From Streptomyces antnestii (GTDB lineage: Bacteria; Actinomycetota; Actinomycetes; Streptomycetales; Streptomycetaceae), in NCBI RefSeq assembly GCF_004005495.1, contig NZ_RZYA01000026.1, positions 1 through 64,000 of the forward strand: a DNA stretch of 64,000 bases. The letters run 5' to 3'. Each line of letters starts with the position of its first letter. Positions within the stretch are counted from its first letter, which is position 1. The notes below the pieces were generated by a model, which saw only the letters and a list, made by a program, of their open reading frames with translations, did not search any database and was not told the origin of the DNA. This document shows, in pieces, positions 43,397 to 53,873 of this stretch. The position numbers and the translations under genes are program-made.

Positions 43397-45097
43397 TCAG
43401 AACCCTCGGGTCCGCTTCGCCGCCCGGCGCCCCGCCGCGCCGGGCGAGCGCAGGAACAGGCGGGCGATCTCCGATCCGAGATTCACGCCGATCGCGATCG
43501 CCATGGCGAGGGCCGCCGCCTTGGACAGGGACACCAGGCCCGCGTTGACGTCGTTGTTGGCGATCGCCAGCAGACCGAAGTACGTCGCGGAACCCGGCAG
43601 CAGCGGCCCGATCGCCGCCGTCACGTACGGCAGCGCGGACGCGAACCGGTAGCGCGAGAGCAGCTGCCCGAACAGACCGACGAGACCGGCCGCCGCCGCC
43701 GTCGACGCGACCGGCGAGATCCCGCCGGTGAAGTGCATCGCCCCGTACACGACCCACGCCACACCACCGTTGAGCGTGGCCGCGAGCACGGTGGAGCGTT
43801 CCTGCTGGAGCAGGACGGCGAAGGAGAGCGACAGCGCCATCGAGGCGGCGATCTGCCAGTACGGGCGCTCGATGACCACGAGCGCCTCCTCCGGGTTCAG
43901 CTGCGCATGCAACTGGACGCCGAGATAGAGCACGATCAGGACGCCGAGGACGATGCCCACGAAGAAGTACATGACTTCGAGCAGGCGTGCGGACGCGGTG
44001 ATGTAGTAGCCCGTCAGACCGTCCTGCACGCCCGCCACCAGGGCCCGCCCCGGGAGCAGCGCGAACAGTCCACCGGTGATCACCGCGGAGGCGCGTACGT
44101 CCACGAGGTTGTGCGCGAGGGTCAGCGCGACCCCTATCGCGGCGGGCGGCATCGCGGCGACCGTGAACTGGTAGAACTCCGGCAGCCCGCGGCCCGCGCA
44201 CAGCCAGGCGAGCCGGTCGCCGAGGATCGCGCCGAGCGCCGCCGCGACGAACACGATCGCGTCACCGCCGACGAGGATCGAGGCGCCGCCCGCGAGGAGC
44301 CCGGTGGCCGCGGAGAGCGCCCAGCCGGGGTAGGGGTGGCGGTTGCGGCGGATCTCGGCGAGGCGCCGGTAGGCCTCCTCCAGGGAGACGTCGACCTCCT
44401 CGTCGCTGATGTCGTACACCAGCTGGAAGACGGCCGCGAGACGCGTGTAGTCGGTGCCGCGCCGCCGCACGGTCCGTGACGAGGTCACCGGGTCGTCGAC
44501 CAGGGACGGCTGGTACGAGATCGACAGCAGTGTGAAGGTGACCGTCGGCTCGCAGCGGTCGAGGCCGTAGGAGCGGCACACGGCGAACATCGCCGCCTCC
44601 ACGTCCTCGGCGCCCTCACCGCCCGCGAGCAGCAGCTCGCCGATACGCAGCGTCAGGTCGAGGACGCGAGGCACGGCGGGCCCCGCCTCCTCGTCGTGCC
44701 TCTGCGCGGGCTCGGCCGCCGGGCGCTCGGCCACCGGCATGCGCAGCATCGTGCGCATCCGGTCGTGCCAGGGCGCCTCCTTGGCCAGCTTGACCATGGG
44801 GACGCCGTGCGCGGGGGTGAACGCGGGCGGGGCGTGCCGGGAGCTGTAGGTCTGCGGGGGAGTGAAGGCGGAGCCGGCGGCGTCTGCGGGGGCGCCGGCC
44901 GGTTCGGCGACCCCGTCGGGGATCGCGAACTCGGACGTCGTCTGCGACTCGTCCTGCTCCGGCGCCGGCGTCTGCGGCACCACCCCCGGCGGCGGGGTGA
45001 AGGCGCTGCGTGCCTCGTCCGACTGCGGTTTGCGGTCTTCTTCCGCCTCCGGCTCGCGCTCCGTCACCAACTCGCCCTTCGTACGACGCCTGCGCAC
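43397..45097 (-). CDS. ThrE-type threonine/serine exporter
   Basis: The product has 566 residues from the GTG at 45097, or from a GTG 10 codons later with AAGGGCGAG before it. The first 170 residues are an acidic, Pro-rich cytoplasmic region with no helix. Next comes the DUF1212 domain (LDLTLRIGELLLAGGEGAED, AMFAVCRSYGLDRCEPTVTF) and about ten helices including the C-terminal DUF3815-like half (FGQLLSRYRFASALPYVTAA, GPLLPGSATYFGLLAIANND). Both halves fused in one chain is the C. glutamicum ThrE arrangement. The N-terminal extension is unusually long. Substrate not proven. Confidence 0.85.
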   Translation of the reverse strand: MRRRRTKGELVTEREPEAEEDRKPQSDEARSAFTPPPGVVPQTPAPEQDESQTTSEFAIPDGVAEPAGAPADAAGSAFTPPQTYSSRHAPPAFTPAHGVPMVKLAKEAPWHDRMRTMLRMPVAERPAAEPAQRHDEEAGPAVPRVLDLTLRIGELLLAGGEGAEDVEAAMFAVCRSYGLDRCEPTVTFTLLSISYQPSLVDDPVTSSRTVRRRGTDYTRLAAVFQLVYDISDEEVDVSLEEAYRRLAEIRRNRHPYPGWALSAATGLLAGGASILVGGDAIVFVAAALGAILGDRLAWLCAGRGLPEFYQFTVAAMPPAAIGVALTLAHNLVDVRASAVITGGLFALLPGRALVAGVQDGLTGYYITASARLLEVMYFFVGIVLGVLIVLYLGVQLHAQLNPEEALVVIERPYWQIAASMALSLSFAVLLQQERSTVLAATLNGGVAWVVYGAMHFTGGISPVASTAAAAGLVGLFGQLLSRYRFASALPYVTAAIGPLLPGSATYFGLLAIANNDVNAGLVSLSKAAALAMAIAIGVNLGSEIARLFLRSPGAAGRRAAKRTRGF

Positions 45098-45131
45098 CTC
45101 CAGTACGCCTCAGTATGCGCACAGATACGCC

Positions 45132-45171
45132 GACGGGCCGCCCCACCCCTCTCGGGGTGGAACGGCCCGTC
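45132..45171 (-). terminator. Two-part terminator hairpin after ppa
   Basis: Outer arms 45132-45140 and 45163-45171 (9 bp) and inner arms 45143-45149 and 45154-45160 (7 bp) stack with a 2-by-2 internal mismatch and a TCTC loop. The hairpin begins about 15 nt past the ppa stop. Confidence 0.75.
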
Positions 45172-45185
45172 CGTGGCCGGGGAGG

Positions 45186-45677
45186 TCAGTGACCGCCCTG
45201 GTCCTTCAGGCGCTTGTAGGACCGCTCGATCTCGGCCTCGGCCTCCGTGCGGCCGACCCAGTCGGCACCCTCGACGGACTTGCCGGGCTCCAGGTCCTTG
45301 TAGACCTCGAAGAAGTGCTGGATCTCCAGGCGGTCGAACTCCGACACGTGGTGGATGTCACGCAGGTGCTCCACCCGGGGGTCCGAAGCCGGGACGCAGA
45401 GCAGCTTGTCGTCGCCGCCCGCCTCGTCCGTCATACGGAACATGCCGATGGCGCGGCACTTGATGAGGCAGCCGGGGAAGGTCGGCTCCTCCAGGATGAC
45501 GAGCGCGTCCAGCGGGTCGCCGTCCTCACCGAGCGTGTTCTCGACGAATCCGTAGTCGGCCGGGTAGCTGGTCGAGGTGAAGAGTCGACGGTCCAGGCGG
45601 ATCCGACCGGTCTCGTGGTCCACCTCGTACTTGTTCCGCGAACCCTTCGGAATCTCGATCGTGACGTCGAACTCCAC
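45186..45677 (-). CDS. ppa: Inorganic pyrophosphatase
   Basis: The product has 163 residues, exactly the usual Streptomyces family I length, if translation starts at the GTG at 45677 (AGGAG 6 nt upstream). In-frame upstream ATG/GTG codons would add a non-conserved leader. It hydrolyses pyrophosphate with Mg2+. Landmarks are [40 protein letters not shown] with the signature D-x-D-P-x-D metal site, and [20 protein letters not shown]. It diverges from the carboxypeptidase gene. Confidence 0.96.
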   Translation of the reverse strand: MEFDVTIEIPKGSRNKYEVDHETGRIRLDRRLFTSTSYPADYGFVENTLGEDGDPLDALVILEEPTFPGCLIKCRAIGMFRMTDEAGGDDKLLCVPASDPRVEHLRDIHHVSEFDRLEIQHFFEVYKDLEPGKSVEGADWVGRTEAEAEIERSYKRLKDQGGH

Positions 45678-45852
45678 CGGTGGCTCCTCCATGATCAACA
45701 CATACGACTGGTGATGGTGCATCTCCCGGGGGACGACCCCCGGACCCCCAGCCGACTCGGGAGCCGGTGTGCCGCCCAGAAATGATCGTGCGGCGAGGGG
45801 CAGTGATTAAGTGTCCCTCACGCAGGTGTGTGATCGCGAAAGGGGCTGGTCC

Positions 45853-47352
45853 GTGGTGCCCGAGCTCAAGGCTTCGCAGGCAGTTTCACAGTCAGTTTCA
45901 CAGGCGGTGAAGCTGCTCGCGAAGGTCAGTACCTGGCAGCTCACGGCGGGCGCCGCCACCCTGGGCCTGGTGCTCTCGGCCGTGGCGGTGGCCTCGGCCG
46001 GTCCCTGGGACTCCAGCGGTCAGCGTACGGCGGAGGCACGCCGTGCCGCCCTCCAGGACGCCGGGGGTGGCGCAGATCACGGCCGTGGCGGGCGCTCCGG
46101 GGAGCCCGACGCCGCTCCGAGCGCCCCCTCGGTGCTCGCGGCGCCCGGCGGCTCGGTCCCCGGCCCCACGAAGGCCGCACTCGCCGGCGTGCTCGACCCG
46201 CTCCTGAAGGACCCGTCCCTCGGCAGGCGCAGCACCGCCGCCGTCGTCGACGCGGCCACCGGTGAGCGGCTGTACGGCAAGAACTCCGGCGACGCCCTGA
46301 CGCCCGCCTCGACCACCAAGCTCGCCACCGCGGTCGCCGCCCTCTCGATGCCGGGATCCGACCACCGCATCGTCACGAAGACCGTCCTGGAGCCCGGCTC
46401 GGGGAGCCGCGAGGTCGTCCTCGTCGGCGGCGGCGACCCCACGCTTACTGCCCGCAAGGACGCGGGCGGCAACGCGAGCCTGCGCACCCTCGCCGACGCC
46501 ACCGCCAAGAAGCTCAAGGACAGCGGCACGACAGAGATCACCCTCTCCTACGACACCTCGCTCTACTCCGGACCCGTCCTGCACCCGATCGGGCCCAACG
46601 AAAATCTCGCCCCGGTCAGCGCCCTCATGGCCGACGAGGCGCGCCTCGACGACTCGACCAGCGGCACCGCCCCCCGCGCGGCGGACCCGGCGGCGGCCGC
46701 CGCGCGGACGTTCGCCGGCCTGCTGAAGGACCGCGGGATCAAGACGAAGGGCGACCCGGGCCCGGGGAAGGCCTCGGGCCGCGCCGAACAGCTGGCCAAG
46801 GTGTCGTCCCCGCCGGTGTCGGCCCTCGTCGAGCGCATGCTGACGCACAGCGACAACGACATCGCTGAGGCCCTGGCCCGCCAGGTGACCCTCGCGACGG
46901 GCGGCACGGCGAGCTTCGACGGGGCGGGCGCGGGGGTCCGCAAGGAGCTGGAGAAGCTCGGACTCCCGCTCTCCGGCACGCACTTCGCCGACGGCAGCGG
47001 TCTCGACCGCTCCGACAAGGTCTCCGCCGACCTGCTGACCCAGGTCCTCGCGCGCGCCGCCGACCGTGGGCGCCCGGGGCTGCGCCCCGTCCTCACCGGG
47101 CTGCCCGTCGCCGGCTTCACGGGCACGCTCAGCAAGCGCTACACGGACGCGGCCGACGCGGCGGGCATCGGCCTCGTACGGGCCAAGACCGGCACACTGA
47201 CCGGGGTGAACACGCTGGCCGGCGCGGTCGTCGACGCGGACGGGCGGCTCCTGGTGTTCGCCTTCATGACGGACGGCACCGTGAACCCGGCGGCGGCCCA
47301 GTCGGCCCTCGACCGCCTCGCGTCGACGGTGGCGAACTGCGGCTGCCGCTGA
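45853..47352 (+). CDS. D-alanyl-D-alanine carboxypeptidase/endopeptidase (PBP4 family)
   Basis: The product has 499 residues from the GTG at 45853 (AGGGGC 6 nt upstream). An N-terminal membrane helix or uncleaved signal (TAGAATLGLVLSAVAVASAG) is followed by an Ala/Gly-rich linker and the S13 penicillin-binding domain. The motifs are S-x-x-K (ALTPASTTKLATAVAAL), S-x-N (RMLTHSDNDIAEALARQ) and K-T-G (VRAKTGTLTGVNTLAGA). The fold inserts after the first motif as in Actinomadura R39. It trims peptidoglycan stem peptides outside the cell. Confidence 0.93.
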   Translation: MVPELKASQAVSQSVSQAVKLLAKVSTWQLTAGAATLGLVLSAVAVASAGPWDSSGQRTAEARRAALQDAGGGADHGRGGRSGEPDAAPSAPSVLAAPGGSVPGPTKAALAGVLDPLLKDPSLGRRSTAAVVDAATGERLYGKNSGDALTPASTTKLATAVAALSMPGSDHRIVTKTVLEPGSGSREVVLVGGGDPTLTARKDAGGNASLRTLADATAKKLKDSGTTEITLSYDTSLYSGPVLHPIGPNENLAPVSALMADEARLDDSTSGTAPRAADPAAAAARTFAGLLKDRGIKTKGDPGPGKASGRAEQLAKVSSPPVSALVERMLTHSDNDIAEALARQVTLATGGTASFDGAGAGVRKELEKLGLPLSGTHFADGSGLDRSDKVSADLLTQVLARAADRGRPGLRPVLTGLPVAGFTGTLSKRYTDAADAAGIGLVRAKTGTLTGVNTLAGAVVDADGRLLVFAFMTDGTVNPAAAQSALDRLASTVANCGCR

Positions 47353-47456
47353 CCCGTCGGGCGTGGTGACGGCCCCCGTCCCCTAGGGGGCCGAACCGGG
47401 GCGCCGTCCGGGGACAAGGCCCTGTGCGGCAGGACCCGAGCACGTACGGTTGACGC

Positions 47457-48599
47457 ATGACGAGCATCGGTGGTGCTTCTGGGATGGTCGACTGGAATCT
47501 CGCGGTGGCGACCGCGACCCGACTCGTGCGGCCGGGCCCGGAGGTGAGCCGGGACGAGGCGCGGGCGATCGTCGCGGAGCTGCGCCGGCACGCCAAGGCC
47601 GCCGAGGAACATGTGCGCGGCTTCACGCGCATGACCACCGACGAGGTGCACGACACCCCTGTCCTCGTCGTCGACCGCCCCGGCTGGGTCCGGGCGAACG
47701 TGGCGGGGTTCAGAGAGCTCCTCAAGCCCCTCCTGGACAAGATGGAGGAGCGGCGCGGCTCGGGCCCCGGCGGCGCGATGCTCGGCGCCGTCGGCGGCAA
47801 GGTCACGGGCGTCGAGCTCGGCATGCTGCTCTCGTTCCTGTCCTCCCGCGTCCTCGGCCAGTACGAGACCTTCGCCCCCGCCACCCGCGACCTGCCGGCC
47901 GCGCCGGACGGCGGCGGAAGGCTGCTGCTCGTCGCGCCGAACATCGTGCACGTGGAGCGCGAACTCGACGTGGATCCGCACGACTTCCGGCTCTGGGTGT
48001 GCCTGCACGAGGAGACGCATCGCACGCAGTTCACGGCCGTGCCCTGGCTGCGTGACCATCTCGAGGGCGAGATCCAGTCATTCCTCGGCGAGACCGACGT
48101 CGATCCGATGACGTTCCTGGAGCGCATCCGGGAGGCCGCGCAGTCCCTCGCGGGCGCGCGTCCCGAGGGCGAGCGGGGCGAAGGCGACGACGGCGGCCGC
48201 TCCCTGGTCGAGCTCGTGCAGTCGCCGGCCCAGCGCGAGATCCTCGCCCGGCTCACCGCCGTGATGTCGCTCCTCGAAGGGCACGCGGACTTCGTGATGG
48301 ACGGCGTCGGACCTGCGGTGGTGCCGTCGGTGAGCGAGATCAGGGAGAAGTTCAAGGAGCGGCGGCAGAAGGGTGCGTCCCGCCTGGATCTGGCGCTGCG
48401 CAAGCTCCTCGGCCTCGACGCGAAGCTGCGCCAGTACCGCGACGGCGAGCGTTTCGTCCGGGCTGTGGTGAACGAGGTGGGAATGGACGGATTCAACCGC
48501 GTATGGACATCGCCGAACACGCTGCCGACCAAGGCGGAGATCGCCAAACCGGCGGACTGGGTCGCTCGGGTGCACCGCAAGGCCGAGGGTGCACCGTAA
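47457..48599 (+). CDS. DUF2342 zinc-dependent hydrolase-like protein
   Basis: The product has 380 residues. The predicted metal-binding helix is FRLWVCLHEETHRTQFTAVP (HExxH), with a second possible ligand region in MSLLEGHADFVMDGVG about 100 residues later, a zincin-like arrangement. Annotation pipelines name this actinobacterial family coenzyme F420 biosynthesis-associated or zinc-dependent metalloprotease. No biochemical function is known to me. It lies 104 bp after the carboxypeptidase gene and before tilS, an order conserved in Streptomyces. Confidence 0.88.
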   Translation: MTSIGGASGMVDWNLAVATATRLVRPGPEVSRDEARAIVAELRRHAKAAEEHVRGFTRMTTDEVHDTPVLVVDRPGWVRANVAGFRELLKPLLDKMEERRGSGPGGAMLGAVGGKVTGVELGMLLSFLSSRVLGQYETFAPATRDLPAAPDGGGRLLLVAPNIVHVERELDVDPHDFRLWVCLHEETHRTQFTAVPWLRDHLEGEIQSFLGETDVDPMTFLERIREAAQSLAGARPEGERGEGDDGGRSLVELVQSPAQREILARLTAVMSLLEGHADFVMDGVGPAVVPSVSEIREKFKERRQKGASRLDLALRKLLGLDAKLRQYRDGERFVRAVVNEVGMDGFNRVWTSPNTLPTKAEIAKPADWVARVHRKAEGAP

Positions 48600-48814
48600 G
48601 GCAGGGTCGTGAAACAAATACGGCCAACGGCAGGAGAACGCCCCCGTAATCACCCATCCGAGGGACCGTGAGCCGTGGGTAGGCGTGCAATGCTCGGGGA
48701 ATGGCTCGGCTCTGTCACCATCGACACACTCTGAGTGACCGAAGTCACCGGGTCACTGTTGAGTGACTAGTCCGAGCGTCACCCCCACCGAAAACTTCAT
48801 GAAGGGAACCGGAC

Positions 48815-49843
48815 ATGGGTCCCCATCCTGCGGTCGCGGCGATACGCCTGGCGGTCCGCCGCGTACTCCACGACGTACTCAACGAGAACAGCGCCCCGCA
48901 CACAGCCCCGCACGACGCACCCCGCGCCACCACACCCCTGGTGCTGGTCGCCTGCTCCGGCGGTGCCGACTCCATGGCACTCGCCTCCGCGCTCGCCTTC
49001 GAGGCCCCCAAGCTCGGCGTCCGCGCCGGTGGCGTGACCGTGGACCATGGTCTGCAGCCCGGCTCCGACCTCCGCGCAGCCGACGTCGTCGCGCGGCTCG
49101 CCGCCCTGCGTCTCGATCCCGTCGAGTCCGCGGCCGTGCGCGTCGGCCGCGACGGCGGGCCCGAAGCCGCCGCGAGGGACGCCAGATACGCCGCGCTCGA
49201 CGCCGCCGCGGACCGCCACGGCGCCGCCGCGATCCTGCTCGGCCACACCCGCGACGACCAGGCCGAGACGGTTCTCCTCGGCCTCGCCCGCGGCTCCGGT
49301 ATCCGCTCCCTGTCGGGAATGGCCGCGACCTCGGGGGTCGGCGGCCGTTACCGAAGGCCCTTCCTCCAGCTCGACCGGCAGACCGCCCGCACGGCGTGCA
49401 TGGCCCAGTCGCTGCCCGTCTGGGACGACCCGCACAACGCCGATCCGGCCTACACGCGCTCCCGGCTGCGCCACGAGGGGCTGCCCGCCCTGGAGAAGGC
49501 GCTCGGCAAGGGCGTCGTCGAGGCGCTCGCCCGTACGGCCCAGCTGTCCCGGGACGACGCCGACGCCCTGGACACGTGGGCCGCGCAGGCCGAGGCCGCC
49601 GTGCGGGACCCCGCCGGCCTCCTGGAGTGCGCCAAGCTCTACGCGCTGCCGCCCGCCGTGCGCCGCCGTGTGCTGCGCCGAGCGGCCATCGAGGCCGGTG
49701 CCCCGGCGGGTTCGCTGTTCGCCCGGCACATCGAAGAGGTCGACCGTCTGATCACCGGCTGGCGCGGTCAGGGGGAGATCAACCTCCCCGGCCGGGTCGT
49801 GGCTCAGCGGCAGGGTGGCAGACTGGTCATCCGGCAAGGCTGA
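48815..49843 (+). CDS. tilS: tRNA(Ile)-lysidine synthase
   Basis: The product has 342 residues from the ATG at 48815 (AAGGGA upstream). It converts C34 of tRNA-Ile(CAU) to lysidine using ATP, so that it reads AUA. The PP-loop is [72 protein letters not shown] and [16 protein letters not shown] are all TilS hallmarks. The C-terminal substrate-recognition region is short, as in other actinobacteria. It is followed at 45 bp by hpt. Confidence 0.95.
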   Translation: MGPHPAVAAIRLAVRRVLHDVLNENSAPHTAPHDAPRATTPLVLVACSGGADSMALASALAFEAPKLGVRAGGVTVDHGLQPGSDLRAADVVARLAALRLDPVESAAVRVGRDGGPEAAARDARYAALDAAADRHGAAAILLGHTRDDQAETVLLGLARGSGIRSLSGMAATSGVGGRYRRPFLQLDRQTARTACMAQSLPVWDDPHNADPAYTRSRLRHEGLPALEKALGKGVVEALARTAQLSRDDADALDTWAAQAEAAVRDPAGLLECAKLYALPPAVRRRVLRRAAIEAGAPAGSLFARHIEEVDRLITGWRGQGEINLPGRVVAQRQGGRLVIRQG

Positions 49844-49888
49844 CGAAGGACGCCTGTCCTTCAGCGGCCGGTGGGACGACCGAAAGTG

Positions 49889-50449
49889 ATGCGGGTGGAC
49901 GCGAAAGACATGGGCACCGACCTCCAGTCGGTGCTCATCACCAAGGAAGAGATCGACGCGAAGCTGGCCGAGCTGGCCGCGAAGATCGACGCGGAATACG
50001 CGGGCAAGGACCTGCTGATCGTCGGTGTACTCAAGGGCGCCGTCATGGTCATGGCGGACCTCGCGCGTGCGCTGTCCACCCCCGTCACGATGGACTGGAT
50101 GGCGGTGTCCTCGTACGGCGCGGGCACCCAGTCGTCCGGCGTCGTGCGGATCCTCAAGGACCTCGACACCGACATCAAGGGCCGGCACGTCCTGATCGTC
50201 GAGGACATCATCGACTCCGGCCTGACGCTGTCGTGGCTGCTCACCAACCTCGGCACCCGCGAGCCCGCGAGCCTCGAGGTCTGCACGCTGCTGCGCAAGC
50301 CGGAGGCGGCGAAGGTCGCGATCGACGTGAAGTGGACCGGCTTCGAGATCCCGAACGAGTTCGTCGTCGGGTACGGCCTGGACTACGCGGAGAAGTACCG
50401 GAACCTGCCGTTCGTCGGCACTCTGGCACCGCACGTCTACGGCGGCTGA
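49889..50449 (+). CDS. hpt: Hypoxanthine phosphoribosyltransferase
   Basis: The product has 186 residues from the ATG at 49889, the start conserved in Streptomyces; a GTG at 49871 is in frame. It salvages hypoxanthine and guanine with PRPP. Landmarks are [40 protein letters not shown], the PRPP loop [20 protein letters not shown], and [20 protein letters not shown]. It forms the conserved tilS-hpt-ftsH cluster, which is also seen in Bacillus. Confidence 0.96.
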   Translation: MRVDAKDMGTDLQSVLITKEEIDAKLAELAAKIDAEYAGKDLLIVGVLKGAVMVMADLARALSTPVTMDWMAVSSYGAGTQSSGVVRILKDLDTDIKGRHVLIVEDIIDSGLTLSWLLTNLGTREPASLEVCTLLRKPEAAKVAIDVKWTGFEIPNEFVVGYGLDYAEKYRNLPFVGTLAPHVYGG

Positions 50450-50474
50450 CCCCGGTACCCCAAACCTGTGTGAG

Positions 50475-50506
50475 ACGGTCGGGAACCCCTGAGGGTTTCC
50501 CGCCGT
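50475..50506 (+). terminator. Imperfect hairpin after hpt
   Basis: ACGG-CGGGAA-CCC on the left pairs with GGG-TT-CCCGCCGT on the right, allowing one bulged T on each side and a CTGA loop. It lies 26 nt past the hpt stop and could separate hpt from ftsH transcription. Confidence 0.5.
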
Positions 50507-50648
50507 TGAGCAGGCGAAGGCGAGATTGCCAGTCGTCCCCTGCGGTATCGGGTGACAATGCTGGGGTACCGTCCGAAGAACAGTCTTCAAAACAGCCTTT
50601 ATCAAACTCACTATGGCAGGAGGGACGGGGCGGCATCGCTCCGTATGG

Positions 50649-52658
50649 ATGGACGTGAAGCGATACTTCCGTGGGCCGGTCATGTGGATCGTGCTGGCCG
50701 TCCTTGCCGTGGTCGTGTTGATGCAGGTCGTCGGTTCGTCCGGCGGCTACAAGACGGTGGACACCGGCCAGGTCATTCAGGCCATCGACGACAACAAGGT
50801 GCAGTCGGCCAAGCTGACCACCGGCGATGAAAACACCATCAAGGTCGAGCTCAAGAGCGGCCAGAAGATCCAGGGCTCCAGCAAGATCCAGTCGAGCTAC
50901 ATCGGCGACCAGGGCGTCGACGTGGCCAAGGATCTGCAGGCCAAGTTCGAGGACAAGAAGATCCCGGACGGGTACACCGTCTCCCCGACGAAGCAGAACG
51001 CCTTCGTGGGGATCCTGCTGTCCCTGCTCCCCTTCGTCCTGATCGTCGTCGTCTTCCTGTTCCTGATGAATCAGATGCAGGGCGGCGGCTCCCGAGTCAT
51101 GCAGTTCGGGAAGTCCAAGGCGAAGCTCATCACCAAGGACACCCCGAAGACGACGTTCGCCGACGTGGCGGGCTCTGACGAGGCCGTCGAGGAACTCCAC
51201 GAGATCAAGGAATTCCTGCAGGAGCCGGCCAAGTTCCAGGCCGTCGGCGCCAAGATCCCCAAGGGCGTGCTGCTCTACGGCCCGCCCGGAACCGGTAAGA
51301 CGCTCCTCGCGCGCGCCGTCGCCGGTGAGGCCGGGGTCCCCTTCTACTCGATCTCGGGTTCCGACTTCGTCGAGATGTTCGTCGGTGTCGGTGCCTCCCG
51401 AGTCCGTGACCTGTTCGAGCAGGCCAAGGCGAACGCTCCGGCGATCGTCTTCGTCGACGAGATCGACGCCGTCGGCCGGCACCGCGGTGCGGGTCTCGGC
51501 GGCGGTCACGACGAGCGCGAGCAGACGCTCAACCAGCTGCTCGTCGAGATGGACGGCTTCGACGTGAAGGGCGGCGTCATCCTGATCGCCGCCACGAACC
51601 GGCCGGACATCCTCGACCCGGCGCTGCTGCGCCCGGGCCGCTTCGACCGGCAGATCGCGGTCGACCGCCCGGACATGCAGGGCCGTCTGGAGATCCTCAA
51701 GGTTCACCAGAAGGGCAAGCCGGTCGCGCCCGACGTCGACCTGTCGGCCGTCGCCCGGCGTACCCCGGGCTTTACCGGCGCCGACCTGTCGAACGTGCTG
51801 AACGAAGCGGCGCTCCTCACGGCGCGCAGCGACCTCAAGCTCATCGACAACTCGATGCTGGACGAGGCGATCGACCGCGTCGTGGCGGGCCCGCAGAAGC
51901 GGACCCGGATCATGTCCGACAAGGAGAAGAAGATCACCGCGTACCACGAGGGCGGACACGCCCTGGTCGCGGCGGCTTCGCCCAACTCCGACCCGGTTCA
52001 CAAGATCACGATCCTGTCCCGTGGACGGGCCCTCGGTTACACGATGGTCCTGCCCGACGAGGACAAGTACTCGACCACGCGCAACGAGATGCTCGACCAG
52101 CTCGCCTACATGCTGGGCGGTCGCGCGGCCGAGGAGCTGGTCTTCCACGACCCGACCACGGGCGCGGCGAACGACATCGAGAAGGCGACCGCGACCGCGC
52201 GGGCCATGGTCACGCAGTACGGCATGACCGAGCGGCTCGGCGCGATCAAGTTCGGCGGCGACAACACCGAGCCCTTCCTGGGCCGGGAGATGTCGCACCC
52301 GCGTGACTACTCGGAAGAGGTCGCCGCGCTCGTCGACGAAGAGGTCAAGAAGCTCATCGAGACCGCGCACAACGAGGCCTGGGAGATCCTGGTCGAGAAC
52401 CGCGACGTCCTCGACCAGCTGGTCCTCGCCCTCCTCGAGAAGGAGACGCTGAACAAGGAGCAGATCGCCGAGATCTTCGCTCCGATCGTGAAGCGCCCGG
52501 CCCGCCCCGCGTGGACCGGCTCCTCCCGGCGCACCCCGTCGACCCGCCCGCCGGTGCTCTCCCCCAAGGAGCTGTCACTGACGAACGGTTCGAACGTCAC
52601 GGCACCGGCCGTGGAGACGGGTATCGAGATCGCGCCTCAGGACAGCCCCGAGGCCTGA
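50649..52658 (+). CDS. ftsH: ATP-dependent zinc metalloprotease FtsH
   Basis: The product has 669 residues from the ATG at 50649, the start conserved in other streptomycetes; an in-frame ATG at 50613 adds 12 residues. Two membrane helices (about 9-27 and 120-142) flank the extracytoplasmic loop. The AAA domain has Walker [21 protein letters not shown], Walker [21 protein letters not shown] and [20 protein letters not shown]. The protease site is [14 protein letters not shown] (HExxH-type) and the third ligand is in [12 protein letters not shown]. It degrades misfolded membrane proteins and some regulators. The tail after [20 protein letters not shown] is variable. Confidence 0.97.
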   Translation: MDVKRYFRGPVMWIVLAVLAVVVLMQVVGSSGGYKTVDTGQVIQAIDDNKVQSAKLTTGDENTIKVELKSGQKIQGSSKIQSSYIGDQGVDVAKDLQAKFEDKKIPDGYTVSPTKQNAFVGILLSLLPFVLIVVVFLFLMNQMQGGGSRVMQFGKSKAKLITKDTPKTTFADVAGSDEAVEELHEIKEFLQEPAKFQAVGAKIPKGVLLYGPPGTGKTLLARAVAGEAGVPFYSISGSDFVEMFVGVGASRVRDLFEQAKANAPAIVFVDEIDAVGRHRGAGLGGGHDEREQTLNQLLVEMDGFDVKGGVILIAATNRPDILDPALLRPGRFDRQIAVDRPDMQGRLEILKVHQKGKPVAPDVDLSAVARRTPGFTGADLSNVLNEAALLTARSDLKLIDNSMLDEAIDRVVAGPQKRTRIMSDKEKKITAYHEGGHALVAAASPNSDPVHKITILSRGRALGYTMVLPDEDKYSTTRNEMLDQLAYMLGGRAAEELVFHDPTTGAANDIEKATATARAMVTQYGMTERLGAIKFGGDNTEPFLGREMSHPRDYSEEVAALVDEEVKKLIETAHNEAWEILVENRDVLDQLVLALLEKETLNKEQIAEIFAPIVKRPARPAWTGSSRRTPSTRPPVLSPKELSLTNGSNVTAPAVETGIEIAPQDSPEA

Positions 52659-52675
52659 TCACCCCGGAATGGATG

Positions 52676-52717
52676 CCGCGTCCCCCACGCTTTACCGTGT
52701 GGGGGACGCGGTTTTTT
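52676..52717 (+). terminator. Rho-independent terminator after ftsH
   Basis: A 13-bp perfect stem (52676-52688 with 52699-52711), extended by two inner pairs, is followed by six T at 52712-52717. It is the only classical U-tract terminator noticed in the window. It lies just 20 nt before the folE start, so folE needs its own promoter or readthrough. Confidence 0.93.
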
Positions 52718-52736
52718 GTTCAAGGAAGAGGCACAG

Positions 52737-53342
52737 ATGACCGACCCGGTGACGCTGGACGGCGAGGGCCCGATCGGCGAGTTCGACGAGAAGCGAGCCG
52801 AGAGCGCCGTACGCGAGCTGCTCATCGCGGTCGGGGAGGACCCGGACCGTGAGGGCCTGCGAGAGACCCCGGGCCGGGTGGCGCGCGCGTACAAGGAGAT
52901 ATTCGCGGGTCTGTGGCAGAAGCCGGAGGACGTCCTGACGACGACGTTCGACCTGGGCCACGACGAGATGGTCCTGGTGAAGGACATCGAGGTCCAGAGC
53001 AGCTGCGAGCACCACCTGGTGCCGTTCATCGGGGTCGCCCACGTCGGCTACATCCCGTCGCACGACGGCAAGATCACGGGCCTGTCGAAGCTGGCCCGCC
53101 TGGTGGACGTCTACGCCAAGCGGCCGCAGGTCCAGGAGCGCCTGACCACGCAGATCGCCGACTCCCTGATGGAGATCCTGGAGCCGCGCGGCGTGATCGT
53201 GGTCATCGAGTGCGAGCACATGTGCATGACGATGCGCGGGGTGCGCAAGCAGGGCGCGAAGACCATCACGTCGGCCGTGCGCGGGCAGCTGCGCGACCCG
53301 GCCACGCGCAACGAGGCGATGAGCCTGATCATCGCCCGCTGA
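52737..53342 (+). CDS. folE: GTP cyclohydrolase I
   Basis: The product has 201 residues from the ATG at 52737. It converts GTP to dihydroneopterin triphosphate, the first step of folate synthesis. Landmarks are [20 protein letters not shown], the zinc site [20 protein letters not shown] with the second Cys in [20 protein letters not shown], and [20 protein letters not shown]. The start lies 20 nt after the T-tract of the ftsH terminator. The other folate genes lie on the opposite strand just downstream. Confidence 0.97.
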   Translation: MTDPVTLDGEGPIGEFDEKRAESAVRELLIAVGEDPDREGLRETPGRVARAYKEIFAGLWQKPEDVLTTTFDLGHDEMVLVKDIEVQSSCEHHLVPFIGVAHVGYIPSHDGKITGLSKLARLVDVYAKRPQVQERLTTQIADSLMEILEPRGVIVVIECEHMCMTMRGVRKQGAKTITSAVRGQLRDPATRNEAMSLIIAR

Positions 53343-53384
53343 CCCGGCCTGCCCGGAGGGGCACGGGGAGGGGCGCGGCCTGCG

Positions 53385-53873
53385 CTACGCGGCGCGCGCC
53401 GCCCCGCCGTGGTCCTCGTCGTCGTCCTCCGGGAGCTTGCAGACGCGCTCAAGGAACAGGGCGGCCGCTATCACGGCGATGCCGGTGAGGACCGAGAAAC
53501 CGGCGTAGATCGCCTGGTCGCGGCGGGCCGGGTTGTCGAGGCGCTCCAGGAGGAAGACGCCCGTGCCGCCGTAGAGGCCGGCGACGAGGGCCGCCACCAG
53601 GGCGCTTGCCTGACCGAAGACGAGGGCGCGCGCCGCCATCAGCGGGTCGACACCCTTGGCACCCGGGCGCCGCTCGCGCTGGGCGCGCAGCCGGGCGCGG
53701 ATGGAGAGCGCGGTCGCCAGCAGGATGACGGCGATCACCGCGAGGACGATCGGCGCCGCCAGCGGAACCCGGGGCAGCGTGCCGATCGAGTCCCACAGAC
53801 GGGCGCCCGCCCAGCTCAGCACGCCGGCGATCGCGAAGAGGCCGGCCAGCGTCCTGATGCGCAGTTGCTTCAT
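53385..53873 (-). CDS. DUF3180 membrane protein
   Basis: The product has 162 residues with four helices (about 8-28, 36-56, 82-106, 122-142) and a C-terminal acidic tail (EDDDEDHGG). It opens KQLRIRTLAGLFAIAGVLSW. DUF3180 is found in actinobacteria next to folK, as here. Its role is unknown; the position at the end of the folP-NTF2-folB-folK unit suggests co-expression with folate genes. Confidence 0.85.
   Translation of the reverse strand: MKQLRIRTLAGLFAIAGVLSWAGARLWDSIGTLPRVPLAAPIVLAVIAVILLATALSIRARLRAQRERRPGAKGVDPLMAARALVFGQASALVAALVAGLYGGTGVFLLERLDNPARRDQAIYAGFSVLTGIAVIAAALFLERVCKLPEDDDEDHGGAARAA

Noticed and set aside
48797-52370. Very long leftward frames antisense to tilS, hpt and ftsH
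   Set aside because: The forward genes are unmistakable. The antisense products have no recognisable domain.
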